DNA from: Lentinus brumalis
Taxonomy: Eukaryota; Basidiomycota; Agaricomycetes; Polyporales; Polyporaceae
Assembly (NCBI GenBank): GCA_001792895.1
Contig: MARA01000004.1
Span: 558,001 to 622,000, forward strand
Reading direction: 5' to 3'
Length of the DNA stretch: 64,000 bases
Shown here one piece after another: positions 44,676 through 56,571 of this stretch. The notes beneath the pieces are model-generated. The model was not told where the DNA came from. It saw only the letters and a program-made list of their open reading frames with translations, and ran no database searches. The position numbers and the translations under genes are program-made. Each line of letters opens with the position of its first letter. The stretch's first letter is position 1.

Positions 44676-47600
44676 GCCACACTGTACTCTACTGTATAAC
44701 GCAACATCCATAAGGGGTCTATGCATAGGGTCGTCTGAGCACCGGCAGCATCTCCCCGCTAGCGCCGCCGTGCATACACACCATCTTCGTCGCTCCATCA
44801 TATGTGACAGCACCCGAGAAGGAAGGTCCGCCTGCCCAAACCACCGCACGCCCGAGATGCGAAAGGGAAGTACGGACAGCCCGGCCGAGGCAGCCGGTTT
44901 CTATGTGGCCTCCTGCGCCCGTTTGCGGACGATGCGGTGCCTGCGTGTCCGCATGTCGGGATGCGCGTCGTCGAGCCCGGCGAGGACAAGGCACGCCCGA
45001 TTGAAATAGCTCGGTGATAGAGAAGTCGTGCGAACGCTGCTGCAGGCTGCCCCGATCGAGGCCCTCGGAGTCGCAGCATGGCACCCGCCCGCTCGGTGAC
45101 GCTCTAAAGTCTGAACTAATAATTATTGCGAGGGTCGTGATGGGACGGCTACATACTATGATGTGCGAGGTGCCTGCTCGTGGTAACGTAGTCCCGTGCG
45201 GACGGACGCGTCCCTTAACAGGCTGGCGGCAGCCGACGGGCTCTTACTTGAAACTTGAAACCACTTTCAAGTTCAGCCCCCATCCGACCGTCGTCGGACC
45301 AAGACATTAGACAACGGCGCAGACGCCACTAGCCCTGCTCTTATGTGTCTGAGCTGAGCGTGCGCACGCCGCGTGTAGGCCTCTTTTACCCCAGTGGTAT
45401 CGCAATCGGCACTAGCACCGGGCTTGGTTATGTACTCGCACTCGCAGCGCCGGCGTGCTGGGTGCATCAGCGTGGCTAGGCTTTACCTCACAACGGGAGA
45501 AGGGCTGTCCTTGACAGACTTCTCGATTGGCATTTCGCTCGCATACACTCTACTCAATGCCGAGGCACGCCCGCCGTCGCTCCAAGGCACGGGCACACGC
45601 TCAGATAAGTCAGGGCGTGCGCCGCGCCCTGGCAGGAGGTTCGTTTTGCGACTGCTAACAGCGATGCAGGGCCTCCCTGCATAACCTACTGGTTGCGCAA
45701 GACAGATGAGGGCGAGGCTTCCTCTGGTCTCCCGACAACGCCGACGTCCGGCTCGGCAGCTTGAGCATGACGGCCGTACAGCGTCCGCATGCCAGGCTGA
45801 CGTCGGCGCTCAGACAATGCGCAAGACATACCATCAACCCCCCTCTCATTTCACGCTCGCGTCTGCCCTGGGGCGCGGACGCTTGCTCCTCTCCGCCTCT
45901 CCGCCTCGGAGGGCTGCTCGTATATGATATAGGAGGATCTGCGCTGCGTGCGACACACTCACATGATGGCCCTCCTCTCGTTCCGGCGCACGTCCTGCCT
46001 CTCCTGCGTCGGAGCACGGGGGCGCAGACCTCCTCGCCGGGGAACAGAGCCGCAGAGCCTTTCTGAGCGCGCCGATTTCGGTCCATTGTGTGCATGCCGC
46101 ACCGCTAGTTCCTATCTGCGAGCGATCAGCCGTGCGCGATCCAATCAGTCCTGCTCGTCTGCGCCGGATGTGTGATAGTTCACCGACCTCGGGCTGTGGT
46201 AGGAGCCGCAGCGGCGGCGGCGTTCCTCCCCCTGCGACAGAACTCCCCGAGTATGGGTTGGGGGCTGCGGTAACGGTATCAGTTTAGAGGCGCAGCCACT
46301 GACTGGGTGACAGAACCGACGGTGGTGGGTGGCCTATGTACTGCGACACATAGCTCAGCCTAAACACCCCGTAGCTAGCCCTGCCTGCCGGCGCTGCATA
46401 CCGTGTGTACGGCCCGACGGCTGGGCGGAGAGAAACCGAGCTGACATCTCACACGTTCTATCAGCTCAAGGCCCTGCCCGGTCCTGGCGATAGACGGATC
46501 GATCGGTGCTGACAAGCTGCCCAGGCGCGTCAGCTGGCAGGTACTGCGTCTGGAGGAGGGCAAAAGGTACCCAGAACTGGGCGCGAGTGCTGGGCGTATC
46601 CCATGTCAGGGACCAGCAGCTATGCAGCCACGCTCAGAGGGAGGTATGACACACCTGTATGAATGCGTGGACGTATGGATGGGCAGATTGAGGGACGTAA
46701 ACCGGCGAAGGGTTGTAGGGTGGTAAACGCGCAGAAGCAATGCTGTATTGCCAAGATGGACAAAATATGCACGCACGGTGCTTGTGTTCCCGGCGGTGAG
46801 GGTCCGGCGGTGACGTCGCGGGCGGTGGTGGATGAGGCGTCCGTCGACCGTGGAATTGGAGAGGTGTTTGTCGTATGTCATCGACTGCTAACACGAAATG
46901 AATGTCTGAAGCAGGCAGCGTGTCCCGCGGAGGACAGACAAAATTCAGGGGCTTGAGCGCGGGCATTTTAGTCGAGCCGGACTTTGCGGAGATCGAGACG
47001 GACCCAGGCTGTTGTTCGGGCTCGATACGTCGGCGGCGAATGGAAGGCGTGCGTGTTGCTGCGCTTCCATGCCGGCAAGGCGCGGACAATGTCTCAACGA
47101 GTGAGCAACCTCCATCGCCGTGGCGTTAACAAGGCCGATGCAGACCGTCACTTTCGAGCGGATCGAGCGTGACAAGGACGCGGTGTAAGTGCGACCGAAG
47201 TTGTCGCTTTGCTCGTTGCAAACTTAGCTGTAACACACGGACTTCCGGTGTGAAGGGTAAGCATTCATGCTAGGAGCCTTCGCAACCGTGACGCTTACGG
47301 GTAAGTGACGGCGACTTGACCGTTGACGAGCTCATTAGCTGGTGATGGTTCCAAGCTCGTCGTACCGCTCGCTGTCGGGCGCGGTAGTAAGCGATGGCGT
47401 GGAGTTAGACGTGCAAACGGCATGAAGCACGTACCACGTTGTCCGACACTCTCGGCCGCGGTGGAGGAGCGTGGTGATGCGTACTTGTTCGCCTCAGGTG
47501 TTGACAGATGCGTACAGCGACAGTAGGCTGTGTGACAAGCCGCTACGGACGCGAAGGCGGATGAGAACCCATTGCGGGTGAATTGATTGAGCCGCAGTGG

Positions 47601-49129
47601 AGGGCGTTCCGCCTCGGGGTTGGTGTCTCAGATGGCACACATTGACAAACCACTGGCATCCCAGCGATGATGGATGATGCGCCGCCCTCCCGGGCATTTT
47701 CCCGGGTGCTCGGCAGGACTCGCGGAATATACTGTATGTACGCAGCAGTTCCCTGCGGTTTCCCCGGACTGGAAGAGACCCAAATAGCACTGGGAGTGTT
47801 GCATGACGGCAGGGCTGGCGCGTGGTGGCGAGTTCCGTACGCGTTGTCGAAGAGCAACGGCCCCTGAGCTGTTATCCGGAGATCGACGGGGCTATGAAGA
47901 TTTAGTGCATCGAGATGGTGGAACTCTGTTCAGGAAACACCTGGAGGAGGCATTGTGTGGCGAAACTGCGATAATCAGCTGCAGCTCGGAGCGGGACCAC
48001 TAGACGGGTACGGTATGGGTGTGCATCACATGGGCTTGGAAGCGTGCGACCGGGTGAGGAGGAAGACGAAGACAGCGGAGCGAGTGGGGAGGAAGGGAGA
48101 GGTCAGACGTGTTTGGGCCTGCGAGCGCGGAGAAACGGCCGGGCGTCTGGGGCAGCGTCCGGAGCTTGGTTAGCAGGCTCTTCGCAGCGTCGGATCATGG
48201 GGAGGATGACAGTGGGCAGAGGGCGAGGAGGGGACGGAGATTGTCGATTGCAGTCCGTGGCGCAGGTGCAGCAGCGGTCTGCAGACTGCGCCCGTCAGGC
48301 CTCGAGAAGGCGTGGCGATCAGCAGCGTCCGGGCACGGAGATATGCGCGTGTCCTGCGGTTGTAGGTCCGTGGCCCGTAGCGGCTGCGTTAGCGTTCCCC
48401 GAGCACATCAGCCACGATCTCCCTGCTTCTCGCCTGCGATCCTGGCGGGCTATCTAATATCGACGCGTCCATCTACTGCCTCCGCGGCCACAATTGCCCA
48501 TCTGGCCCGCATCGCCCAGGATCGTGCTCGATTCGCCCGCCGCCACGGAGATAGCACGGGATGCCCACAGGACCGCGCTCGGTGCGAGCCGAGCGTGTCG
48601 GTGCAGGCTCAGACTCAAAAGTTTATTATTTCATTCCCGACATTCCGTGGGGGAGATAGATCCGAGTCCGAGGTCCGCCAGGGTCCGCTTGGGGTCCGCG
48701 AAGGCGCACAGGGCACGGCGGGTGGCCCTGCGCAGTCGAGCAGCGTCCTCGAGCGGGCGGCGACACGGCCGGACGCCATCACGGGAGCTGGGTTGTCAGG
48801 CAAGCTGTACTACGGATGGCATCGCGGTGCCATAGGGTGCCATCATCATTCCCCGCAGGTGCATACACCGTACGCTTACGGAACGCAGCCTCCTCTCCGG
48901 CGAGTCGATAACATCTTATCTGGAGCATATTCCGTGGACAGACCCAGTTCCGTCTCTCTCTGTGCACGAGGCAACGTTATATTGGCTGTGCCAATACAAA
49001 TATCCTTGTCTGCGTGCATGGCCTGCCTCCGTTGTACTTGACGTCTCTATGACCACGCTCCTCTCTTCTCCGCCGCCCCAACAGGCTATTTGAGCCTGCT
49101 GTCCGCACCTGCCCTCCCCTTCCGCCGCC
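44676..49129. other. 4.4-kb gene-poor stretch upstream of a Zn2Cys6 regulator
   Basis: No frame here has a recognisable domain. Open frames reach 310 codons (48109-49041, plus), but their composition (mixed Arg/Ser/Gly, no periodic structure) looks like chance in GC-rich DNA. A CCAAT box (CCAATCA) is at 46141-46147. The stretch probably contains the 3' flank of the esterase gene and a long regulatory region or 5' leader for the regulator at 49130. A non-coding RNA or a frame-damaged gene cannot be excluded. Confidence 0.5.
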
Positions 49130-50858
49130 ATGGACCCAGGCAAGTCCCCGCACCATCCCCCGGACCGTCCCGCCCCGCCGCGGCGCATCCCCTCCCCGCC
49201 AGACCGCCCGCCGCCCTCCCGCTCCCAGACCACCCTGCCTCCCATCCACCAGCTTCACCCGGGGCTCGCACATGCCGCCCTCCCCATGCACCCGCCGCCC
49301 CAGCCGTACACGATGCAGGGCGCAACCCACCCGCTCGCGTCCACCAGCACCCTCGGTGCGTCCCATCCTCGAGACGGCCACTCGCCCTGCTCACCCGCGC
49401 CCGCCCTCGTCCCAGGTGTCCGCCATGCGCCCGAGGACTCTGACCAGGAGACCACACAGAAGAAGCAGAAACGGCGTCGGCAGGCCCTCAGCTGCACTGG
49501 TACGCCGAACAGAACGCTGCGCTTCGCCTGTCTGCTGACTCCGAATTTTCATTCGTCGTCCGTTATCACATTCAATCATCGCTCTCCATGCGGGGCAATG
49601 GCATGATTGCGTTTCGCAGAATGCAAACGTCGCAAGATCAAGTGCGATAGGTTCGGGCCCATCTCCGCGCCTTGCGCTAGCTGCACAGAGCAATTGACCC
49701 AACTTTGACCATATAGGGCCAACCCATGTGGTCCCTGCGTCCGCCGCGGCGAGCAGTCCAAGTGTCAGTGGCACATCATCGAACCCTTGTAAGTCCGAGC
49801 GTCCCTCTCCAAGTGCGAAGGCTGATGCTACGAACCCGTTGCCAGGGAGAAGTATGTATCCAGGGCCGAATTCGACGAGATGAAGACGCGCGTCGAGCAG
49901 CTCGAGGCACTCGTTCTCCGCGGCGGTCCCTCTACATCCTCCCCGACCGCGCCCATCTCCCGGAGGGCTAGCATGTCCGCCATGATGCCCATGACCTCGG
50001 GTCCTCCTCCGGAGCCCATCCAAGGCACCGCGATTACACCATACCAAGCGTATGGCTCCTCGGGACCCATTGCCTCCTATCCTCTCCGCCCGTCCTCGCC
50101 TCGATCGCCCGTACGGGGACGTGAGCCGCCGCCACCTTCAGCCTACGTTGCCCCTCCGCCTCCTCCAGGAACAAGCCCCCAATGTCCTACCGGGCTCCTC
50201 CTCCCCATGCGAGCGGCAGTGGCCGCCTTACGGAGCGCTCGGTGCCTCCGCCACCACCTGCGCCCACACCGAGTACGGGCAGTAACACCACCGCGCCTAC
50301 GGGAGGAATGGGCTCACCGCGTTCGCCGCCCAAGCCCACGCCGATGTCGCCGAACCTGAACGCGCTGCGCTCTACCGGCCCTCCGCGGCGGTCGTCGATT
50401 TCCCTGGCCGAGCTGACGAGCCCTTACAACACCGACCCGAGGCCTCCACCACTGCCAAAAAATCACAACGCGCAGACGAAAGCGCCGCCGGGCCCTCGTC
50501 TGCGCACGCCGCCGCCAGGCCCGGCCACCGTGGACCCATCCCCTCGCCTCCGTATCCACATCGTCGACACCCGCAAGCAGGTCCCGGTCTAGAGGCCCGC
50601 CCGCTCTCGCCGCCCTCTCCGTCCATGCATCCGCACCCGCACTCGCGCTCGCATGCGCACACGCATGCTCGCCACCCCTCCCCTCGCCCGCCGCATCGTT
50701 CCCACCATCACACCCATAGCGGCTCGTCTGCCGATATACCCCGGCCGTCCGCTCTTTCTGCCTCGTCCGGTTCTTCCAGTTCCCCCAGTCGTGCGAGCCA
50801 CGGCGACGAAGACGCTGCCATGGACCGCGCCGCTGCGCCCCCGCACGACCCTGCGTGA
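49130..50858 (+). CDS. Zn2Cys6 binuclear-cluster transcription factor, frame broken twice
   Basis: This is a fungal-specific DNA-binding regulator. The N-terminus MDPGKSPHHPPDRPAPP is Pro/His-rich. Exons then join across 49500-49850 to build CTECKRRKIKCDR and ANPCGPCVRRGEQSKC, a complete C-x2-C-x6-C-x5-C-x2-C-x8-C cluster that binds two zinc ions. The linker WHIIEP leads to a coiled-coil dimerisation helix (FDEMKTRVEQLEALVL). A long Pro/Ser-rich tail follows, with a His-rich stretch (HPHPHSRSHAHTHARHP) near 50625-50680. Two base losses, in C5 at 50176-50180 and A6 at 50457-50462, interrupt the tail; reading through both gives the stop at 50856-50858. No fungal_trans middle homology domain is visible. 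A 63-nt GTGCGT-CCCAG segment near 49357 may be an extra intron. Confidence 0.8.
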
Positions 50859-52170
50859 GAGCCGGGCAGCCGTGCGGAGCCTCGTAGCCCCCCGCTTGCC
50901 TGCGCACGGTGACATCTCCATGGCGGGGCGGTGCCCCCGCCGTCGCCGCCGCCGCTAACCCCATGCATCCCTCCATTGCCCTGCCTCCTCTTGCACAAAT
51001 TATTATCTCCAGCTTCCCAGGATTAAAGCCGCATACGCGCCAGCTGTCTCCCGTCGTCGCCGTCATACCTTACACACGAGCCTCTTCTCAGGAGCACTTA
51101 GTCGCTGCTAGTCGCCGAGGGTGCGTCAGCCGTCCGCTCTCCCCCAATTTAGTCAGTCGGTATTTATTCTGAATTTACGAATGGAAAGCGCATCGCGCTC
51201 ATTGCCGCCCCCGCCGTCATAGTCCCCAGTAGTCGAATACGTATACGTACATGTACAGTACTTGCAGTCATCGTGTGTTAAAGCCCCACGCATATCGTCG
51301 CATCCCCGCAGCAGCATGCAATAGCCCATCTGTATCGTACCCACTACATGTGTACCGCATCTACCATGTGTATCATACTCACCCACGCCCGCCGCATCTT
51401 TCTCTATGTACGTCCCCGGCGTAGTCGAGCACCAGACCCCGACACGAGCACACCGGATTAATTCACACCCCTTGTCGTCCGCGCACCGCGCGGTCCTGTC
51501 TCATAGCTGTGATCCAGTGCCTGCACGACATGGCCGAGAGGCCCGGCTGATCAGGGTTGGGAGGCATAAGCATACATATATTTTTGCAGAGATGGACATG
51601 GCGTTCCGTAACACGTGATACACCGGGCATGGAGGTACGTACTCGTTTGGATACGGGGGTTTCATGACGAGGCTACCACTGTCACCGCGGCGCGATGGCA
51701 CCGGTGCATTGACATACAGGGCGGGGGCGAAAGGAACAACAGACAGATCAATCGGGGCACTGGACGACGGGCGGACGGATGGGCGCAGCGGGCTGCAGTC
51801 GTAGATGGGTAAGCCTCCCACTCGACCAGCATCAGCCATCACCCCAGTCCATGAGGCACTGGTCGGGAGGCTGTCCAGCACTAGAATGTAACGGCGGGTG
51901 GCAGGTGCCCGCTCCCCAGCGTTCGCCAGAAGGGCGAGCCCGCGGGGCAGGATTGGCGGTTAGAGAGGCGTCTGTACCACGGCGCCATGACCGCAGCGGC
52001 GAATCGGCGCCGAGGCACGCGCGCGTCCGTCAAGAAAGCGCAGGATGCGACGCGGCAGCTTGGGGTGCTGCAGCAAGCAGGCGGACAGGATACGTGCCGG
52101 TGGCTGGCTGTCAGCCCTCGGGACGCAAGCCATCACCGGTAGCCTGCCTGGCGACGCTTCCATGTGCGGA
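50859..52170. other. Convergent intergenic region
   Basis: About 1.3 kb separate the regulator stop from the end of UPF1. Scattered short frames have no support. The 50860-51100 part is probably 3' UTR of the regulator. Confidence 0.5.
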
Positions 52171-55100
52171 CTAGAAGACGGTAACGCCGCTCTGCGTGCC
52201 GGTGTACTGCGACTTCATGTCATCTAGATCGGTCCCGTCGTCCTGGGATTTGTAGTCGTACTGCGACAGGCTGCCCATGTCCGAGGTACCTGCGGTCGAT
52301 GAGAAGGATGAGCGACGCTGCAATCTATCAGATTGCGAATACGCCATCCCTCCAGGGCGATCCGATACGCCGACCGCACTGCCAACGACGCTGGAGGAAT
52401 CGGTACCCGCGGGGCCGGCGTCTTGCGAGATGATAGAGCTGGCGTAGCTCCCGTACGTGCTCCGTTTCGCGCCATTCGGGCGTTGTGCTCCCGGACCGAA
52501 CGGACCGGCAGCAGTAAACATAGGAAGCCCCGAAGAGTAGGTTGCCTGGGAGCGGAGCGATTGCACGTCGGACGGAATATAGCCCAGCGCATCGTGGGTT
52601 CGGTAGAAACTCGCATCGAAACGGCTTGGAGTTCCGGATCTCCGGCCTTGAATAGAGTTCTCGTCAGTTGACGTCAGCAAGTAGCATTCAAGCACATTCA
52701 ACGCACCATCACCCATCACGCTGCCATTGCCGAGGTAGTCCCTCGCGCTCGTCTCATGGCGCCGGAATTGGTCCATCGCCTTCACAAGCGTGCGACGCGG
52801 CTTGCTGAACTGGATCATGCTCGGCTGGAGGTTGTTGAGCGGCCCTTCTACCAGGCAGTTCTTCTCCTTGTAGTGTGTCAGAAGATAATGCCACATCGGG
52901 TGCTGTTCATGCGGTCGTGAGTACGGCATGACGGGACGGGGTTAACGCATAGCAACGCAGTGCCTACCTTGCTGAGAACCTTCGGGTTTCCGAGAATCAC
53001 CACGCCGTACTTGGCACGGGTCAGCGCAACGTTCAGCCGGCGAGGATCGTTCAAGAAACCGATGCCCTGGTGTTCGTTGCTCCGAACGCAGCTGAGGATG
53101 ATGTAGTCCTTCTCACGACCCTGGAAGGCGTCAACGCTGGCGACCTCGATCTCCTTGTACAGGTCCTTCTTAAGAGAGCCGTTAAACTGCATATAGTTGA
53201 CGATGTACGACCGCTGTCCCTCGTATGGCGTGATCACTCCGATTTGGCCAGGAACGACGCCGGACTTGAAGAACTTGGTTACAATCTTCTCGACATTAGA
53301 CGCCTCGGTCCTGGAGACAGACGTCAGACCGCATGCACCAGTACGTAAGAACTTAATGAAAAGTCACCTGTTGAGGAAAGACGTTCCGCTTGATGAGATC
53401 TCCTCTTGCCCCAAGTTCTGATAGAAGAACATAGGCGTGTCCGGGACAGGCCACGGAAAGTCGACGTTCTTCCTGAGCCGCTCGGGGGCAGTAACACCGT
53501 TCTGCAGCGTGCCTTCGTAGAACATGTTCGACGGAAATTCCGACAGGCACGGATGCATGCGGTACTGCACTTGCAGACGGATGGGACGGTTCCCAAGGAC
53601 GACCAGGCGCTCAAAGAGCGACTGCGTCAGGCCAGCACGTGCAGCCTTCTTGTTCATGATAACGGGCCCGAGTTGCTATGAACCACCCATGCGTCAGTGT
53701 GATGCCCTGCTTTCATTTTGGCGGACGCACCTGGTGATCTCCGACGAGAACCACTTGCTTGCAGCCGAGCACCAAGGGAATCATACACTCTGCATATTAC
53801 CAAATAAGCCCGCGGTAACACGGACATGAGAAAGACGGCACCACTGACCTGGTTCGGCGGCCTGCGTCGCTTCGTCAATGAGGACTGTCCTGAACTTCAG
53901 CTTGCTGAGGCGAGGATCACCGGCTCCGACACAAGTGCAGCAGATGACATCGGCAGCTCCGAGGATCTCCTTCTCGCACTGCCTGATGAGCGCCTTGTAC
54001 TTCCGCTCGTCGTTAGAGCTCAGCTCGCCCTGCTCGTTCTTGAGCTGAATGAGCTTCTGCAACTCGACGTGCGTAGTGTTGTTAGCGACTTGTTGATGCA
54101 ACGTCAGGAACGAGACCGAGGAGTCCAGGGCCTCACGCGACTTCGCACTGAGTCGCACGACCTTCAGCCCCGTGGCGTGAATCTTCTCGGTCAGCTGGTC
54201 CACGGCGACGTTGGATGGCGCGCAGACAAGCACTTGGCCCGGGTTCATCTTCGCAAGGTGATAGACAATTGACGCGGACGTGACAGTCTTGCCAGTTCCC
54301 GGCGGCCCCTGAATGAGACTAAGAGGCTTCTGGAGGACGCTCTTGACGGCATACATCTGGGAATGGTTGAGCTCCGGGAGACCAGGTGCTGAGAACCGCT
54401 TGGGCATCTGCGTCCGAAGAACCTGAGGTTCCAACTCGTGTCCGAGGAGCTTGTGATACTAGAATATTCGCATGAGTAAGGCTCGGACGTAGAGAGGAGC
54501 GAGGTGCACACTCACAATGTATCCGCTGACACTCTTCTCATCAACGGCGAACGTCTTCATCGCCAGCTGCATTCTGTCAAAGCTGGTAGACTTCCACACG
54601 AAATCTGCCGTATACCCATGCGTTATTTCCGTGGGCACGCCTTCCGACCGCCTTAACTCCAAGCCTATCTCGTCCGAGACGTCTGCCCGCGCATATGGTC
54701 AGTCTACCCTGCATATATGGACGTAATGACAAACGTACTATTCGGAATCTTGATGACGTGCCCGTCGCCTTCCCAGGGCTTGTGAAGGGTACCGTTGTAC
54801 TTCAGCCGGAGCTCATCACCGACGGCGAGACGGACTTCTCCGCTCTCGAGCTTAGGCAAGCAGAACCACGCAACGCGCTTCTGGTTGAGACCAAGATCCC
54901 AGCGAACGGTGATGTCGGTCTGTGTCTGTGACTCCTTCAGCCGCTTGTCGTAATCAGCCTCAATCTTCACAAGTGGGCCGAAGATGTTCTGGTATTGGTA
55001 AGCGTCTTCGTAGTGGGTAATCACAGACTGAGGCTCGTCATCGACGCCAGGCTTCTCGAGGTCGTCAAGAGTAGCGTTGGCGTTTTCGCGCCACAGATCT

Positions 55101-55934
55101 TCCAACCTGTTGATCTGCTGGAAGGATATCTGGCGCGACCTGAGCTGTTCTTGCTCGCTCGGCGGCTTGACCAGCCAAGACAGGAAGGAACGGTCGTCGA
55201 TAAGAGGTGCCCACAAGGCCGGATTCCAGGAGATGTCTTTGGATACCGCAGCGCAGGGCTGACTGTAAACTCTCTTAGCAAAGCAAATGACGCCACATGG
55301 GTTAGCGGAAGGACGTACCGACATAGAAGGACCACGACCGTGTCGCTCTTTGCCGGAATGAAACCGAGCATGAACACGTTCTTGCTACCGCAGTTGTAGC
55401 ACTCCGGAACGGTCTCTCCCAGAGGACTCTCGCTGTGCAAGATAACCTCCTTGTGCTTTGCCCGCACGAGATGGTTCACGATATGAGACGCGGAGGTATT
55501 GCCTCTGGAATTGCAGAACCACTTCGAACAGACGAGGCACTTCACTACCGACGCCGGTGAGTGTATGCCGCAGTAGCTGTGCTGATGTGTAAGTTGCGTG
55601 GTCCTCGTCCGGAGCCGCACCTGACTCACCTGCACGCATGAGGCGGCAAATCAACCTGGCCCTCGTCTTTCAGGTCGTCCAAGACCGCGTCGAAGTCCTC
55701 GTCTATTGTGCTTCTGCTGCTTGGTGCCTTCCCGTCTCCGTGGGATGCATGAGAATGCCCGTTGGGCGAGGAGGTGAAGGAGCGATCGTCTGTAATGGAA
55801 AGGCCCTCGAGGTCGACCGGGACGCGGCTCTGGCTGGTCGTATTTGCGGTATAGACAGAGGAGTTGTCGTCGACGACACTGACGCCGCCGTAAGAAGAGG
55901 CCGAGTCGTACTGGAAGTTCTCAAATGTGTCCAT
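52171..55934 (-). CDS. UPF1: Nonsense-mediated decay RNA helicase UPF1
   Basis: UPF1 is the ATP-dependent 5'-3' RNA helicase of nonsense-mediated decay. The N-terminus [17 protein letters not shown] is followed by the Cys/His zinc domain ([35 protein letters not shown]). The helicase core shows Walker [102 protein letters not shown] and [15 protein letters not shown]. The C-terminal ~170 residues are Ser/Gln/Gly-rich with SQ/TQ-like sites, as in phosphorylated UPF1 tails. Small introns are scattered through the gene (near 53760, 53350, 52960, 54470, 54700 and 55280). All frames are intact. Confidence 0.97.
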
Positions 55935-56120
55935 GATGATGAGGAGTAAAGGAGAGGAAAGCTGGAGAGATGGAAAACGAGAGCAAGTCCGAACTGCTTG
56001 CTTAGTCGAGTTACTTCATCTAATCCATGTGGCCACCACGTGGTTATCGTCCACGTGCACTTGCGATCGAGCATGGGCGCTCCTCTCACACCTGGTCCTT
56101 TGCACTCGACGGTGAGCACG

Positions 56121-56521
56121 ATGGCCGCCCTCTCGCGAAGTAACGGTCGACCTGAGCCAGAGGTTATCGCAAATGTATGCGTCCAATTGCTCATTAGAAC
56201 ACGACGTGATATTCATCAAACATTTGTGCAGTTCCTGGACGGTAATTCGTACTCGAAGGGCAAGCTGGATGAAGCGTTTCGTGTCCTCCGCCTGGACAAA
56301 CCCTATCCCAAGCCTGCAAAGGCTGGACCAAGTCAATTCAAGCAGGAGGACATTGACTTACTTGTGGGTCTTATGCATAGTAGCAGGCGCCGTCGCCTTA
56401 CTCACGCAACGACCAGGTTCAGGAATTCGAGCTTACCCGACCCCAAGCAGAGAAGGTACTCGCGGAGGCGGATGGGGGCATCGCAGAGGCATTGCAGCGT
56501 CTCATTGCAGCGTCATCATGA
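56121..56521 (+). CDS. Small UBA-like domain protein
   Basis: Three exons (56121 to about 56174, then about 56232-56361, then about 56416-56521) give about 96 residues. The C-terminal half, VQEFELTRPQAEKVLAEADG followed by GIAEALQRLIAASS, matches the three-helix UBA-like fold seen in HYPK and NAC-alpha (helix-turn with a Gly-rich loop). The N-terminal part is FLDGNSYSKGKLDEAFRVLR. The promoter is shared with UPF1: only 186 bases separate the divergent starts. A nascent-chain or ubiquitin-related role is suggested by the fold, not shown. Start ATG MAALSRSNGRPEPEVIAN is supported by the following GTATGC donor. Confidence 0.7.
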
Positions 56522-56571
56522 ACTTGCCGCTTCGACAGTAGATGAAGCATGCGTTACATGTACGCGAGTAT

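Noticed and set aside
45655..46095. 146-codon minus-strand frame, possible secreted protein
   Set aside because: No signal peptide, no cysteine pattern and no splice support.
46634..47089. 151-codon minus-strand frame in the gene-poor region
   Set aside because: Pro/His/Arg-rich with no family resemblance, and overlapped by equally long frames on the other strand.
48109..49041. 310-codon plus-strand open frame
   Set aside because: No motif, no domain, irregular composition and several long overlapping frames on the same DNA. It is consistent with chance in GC-rich sequence.
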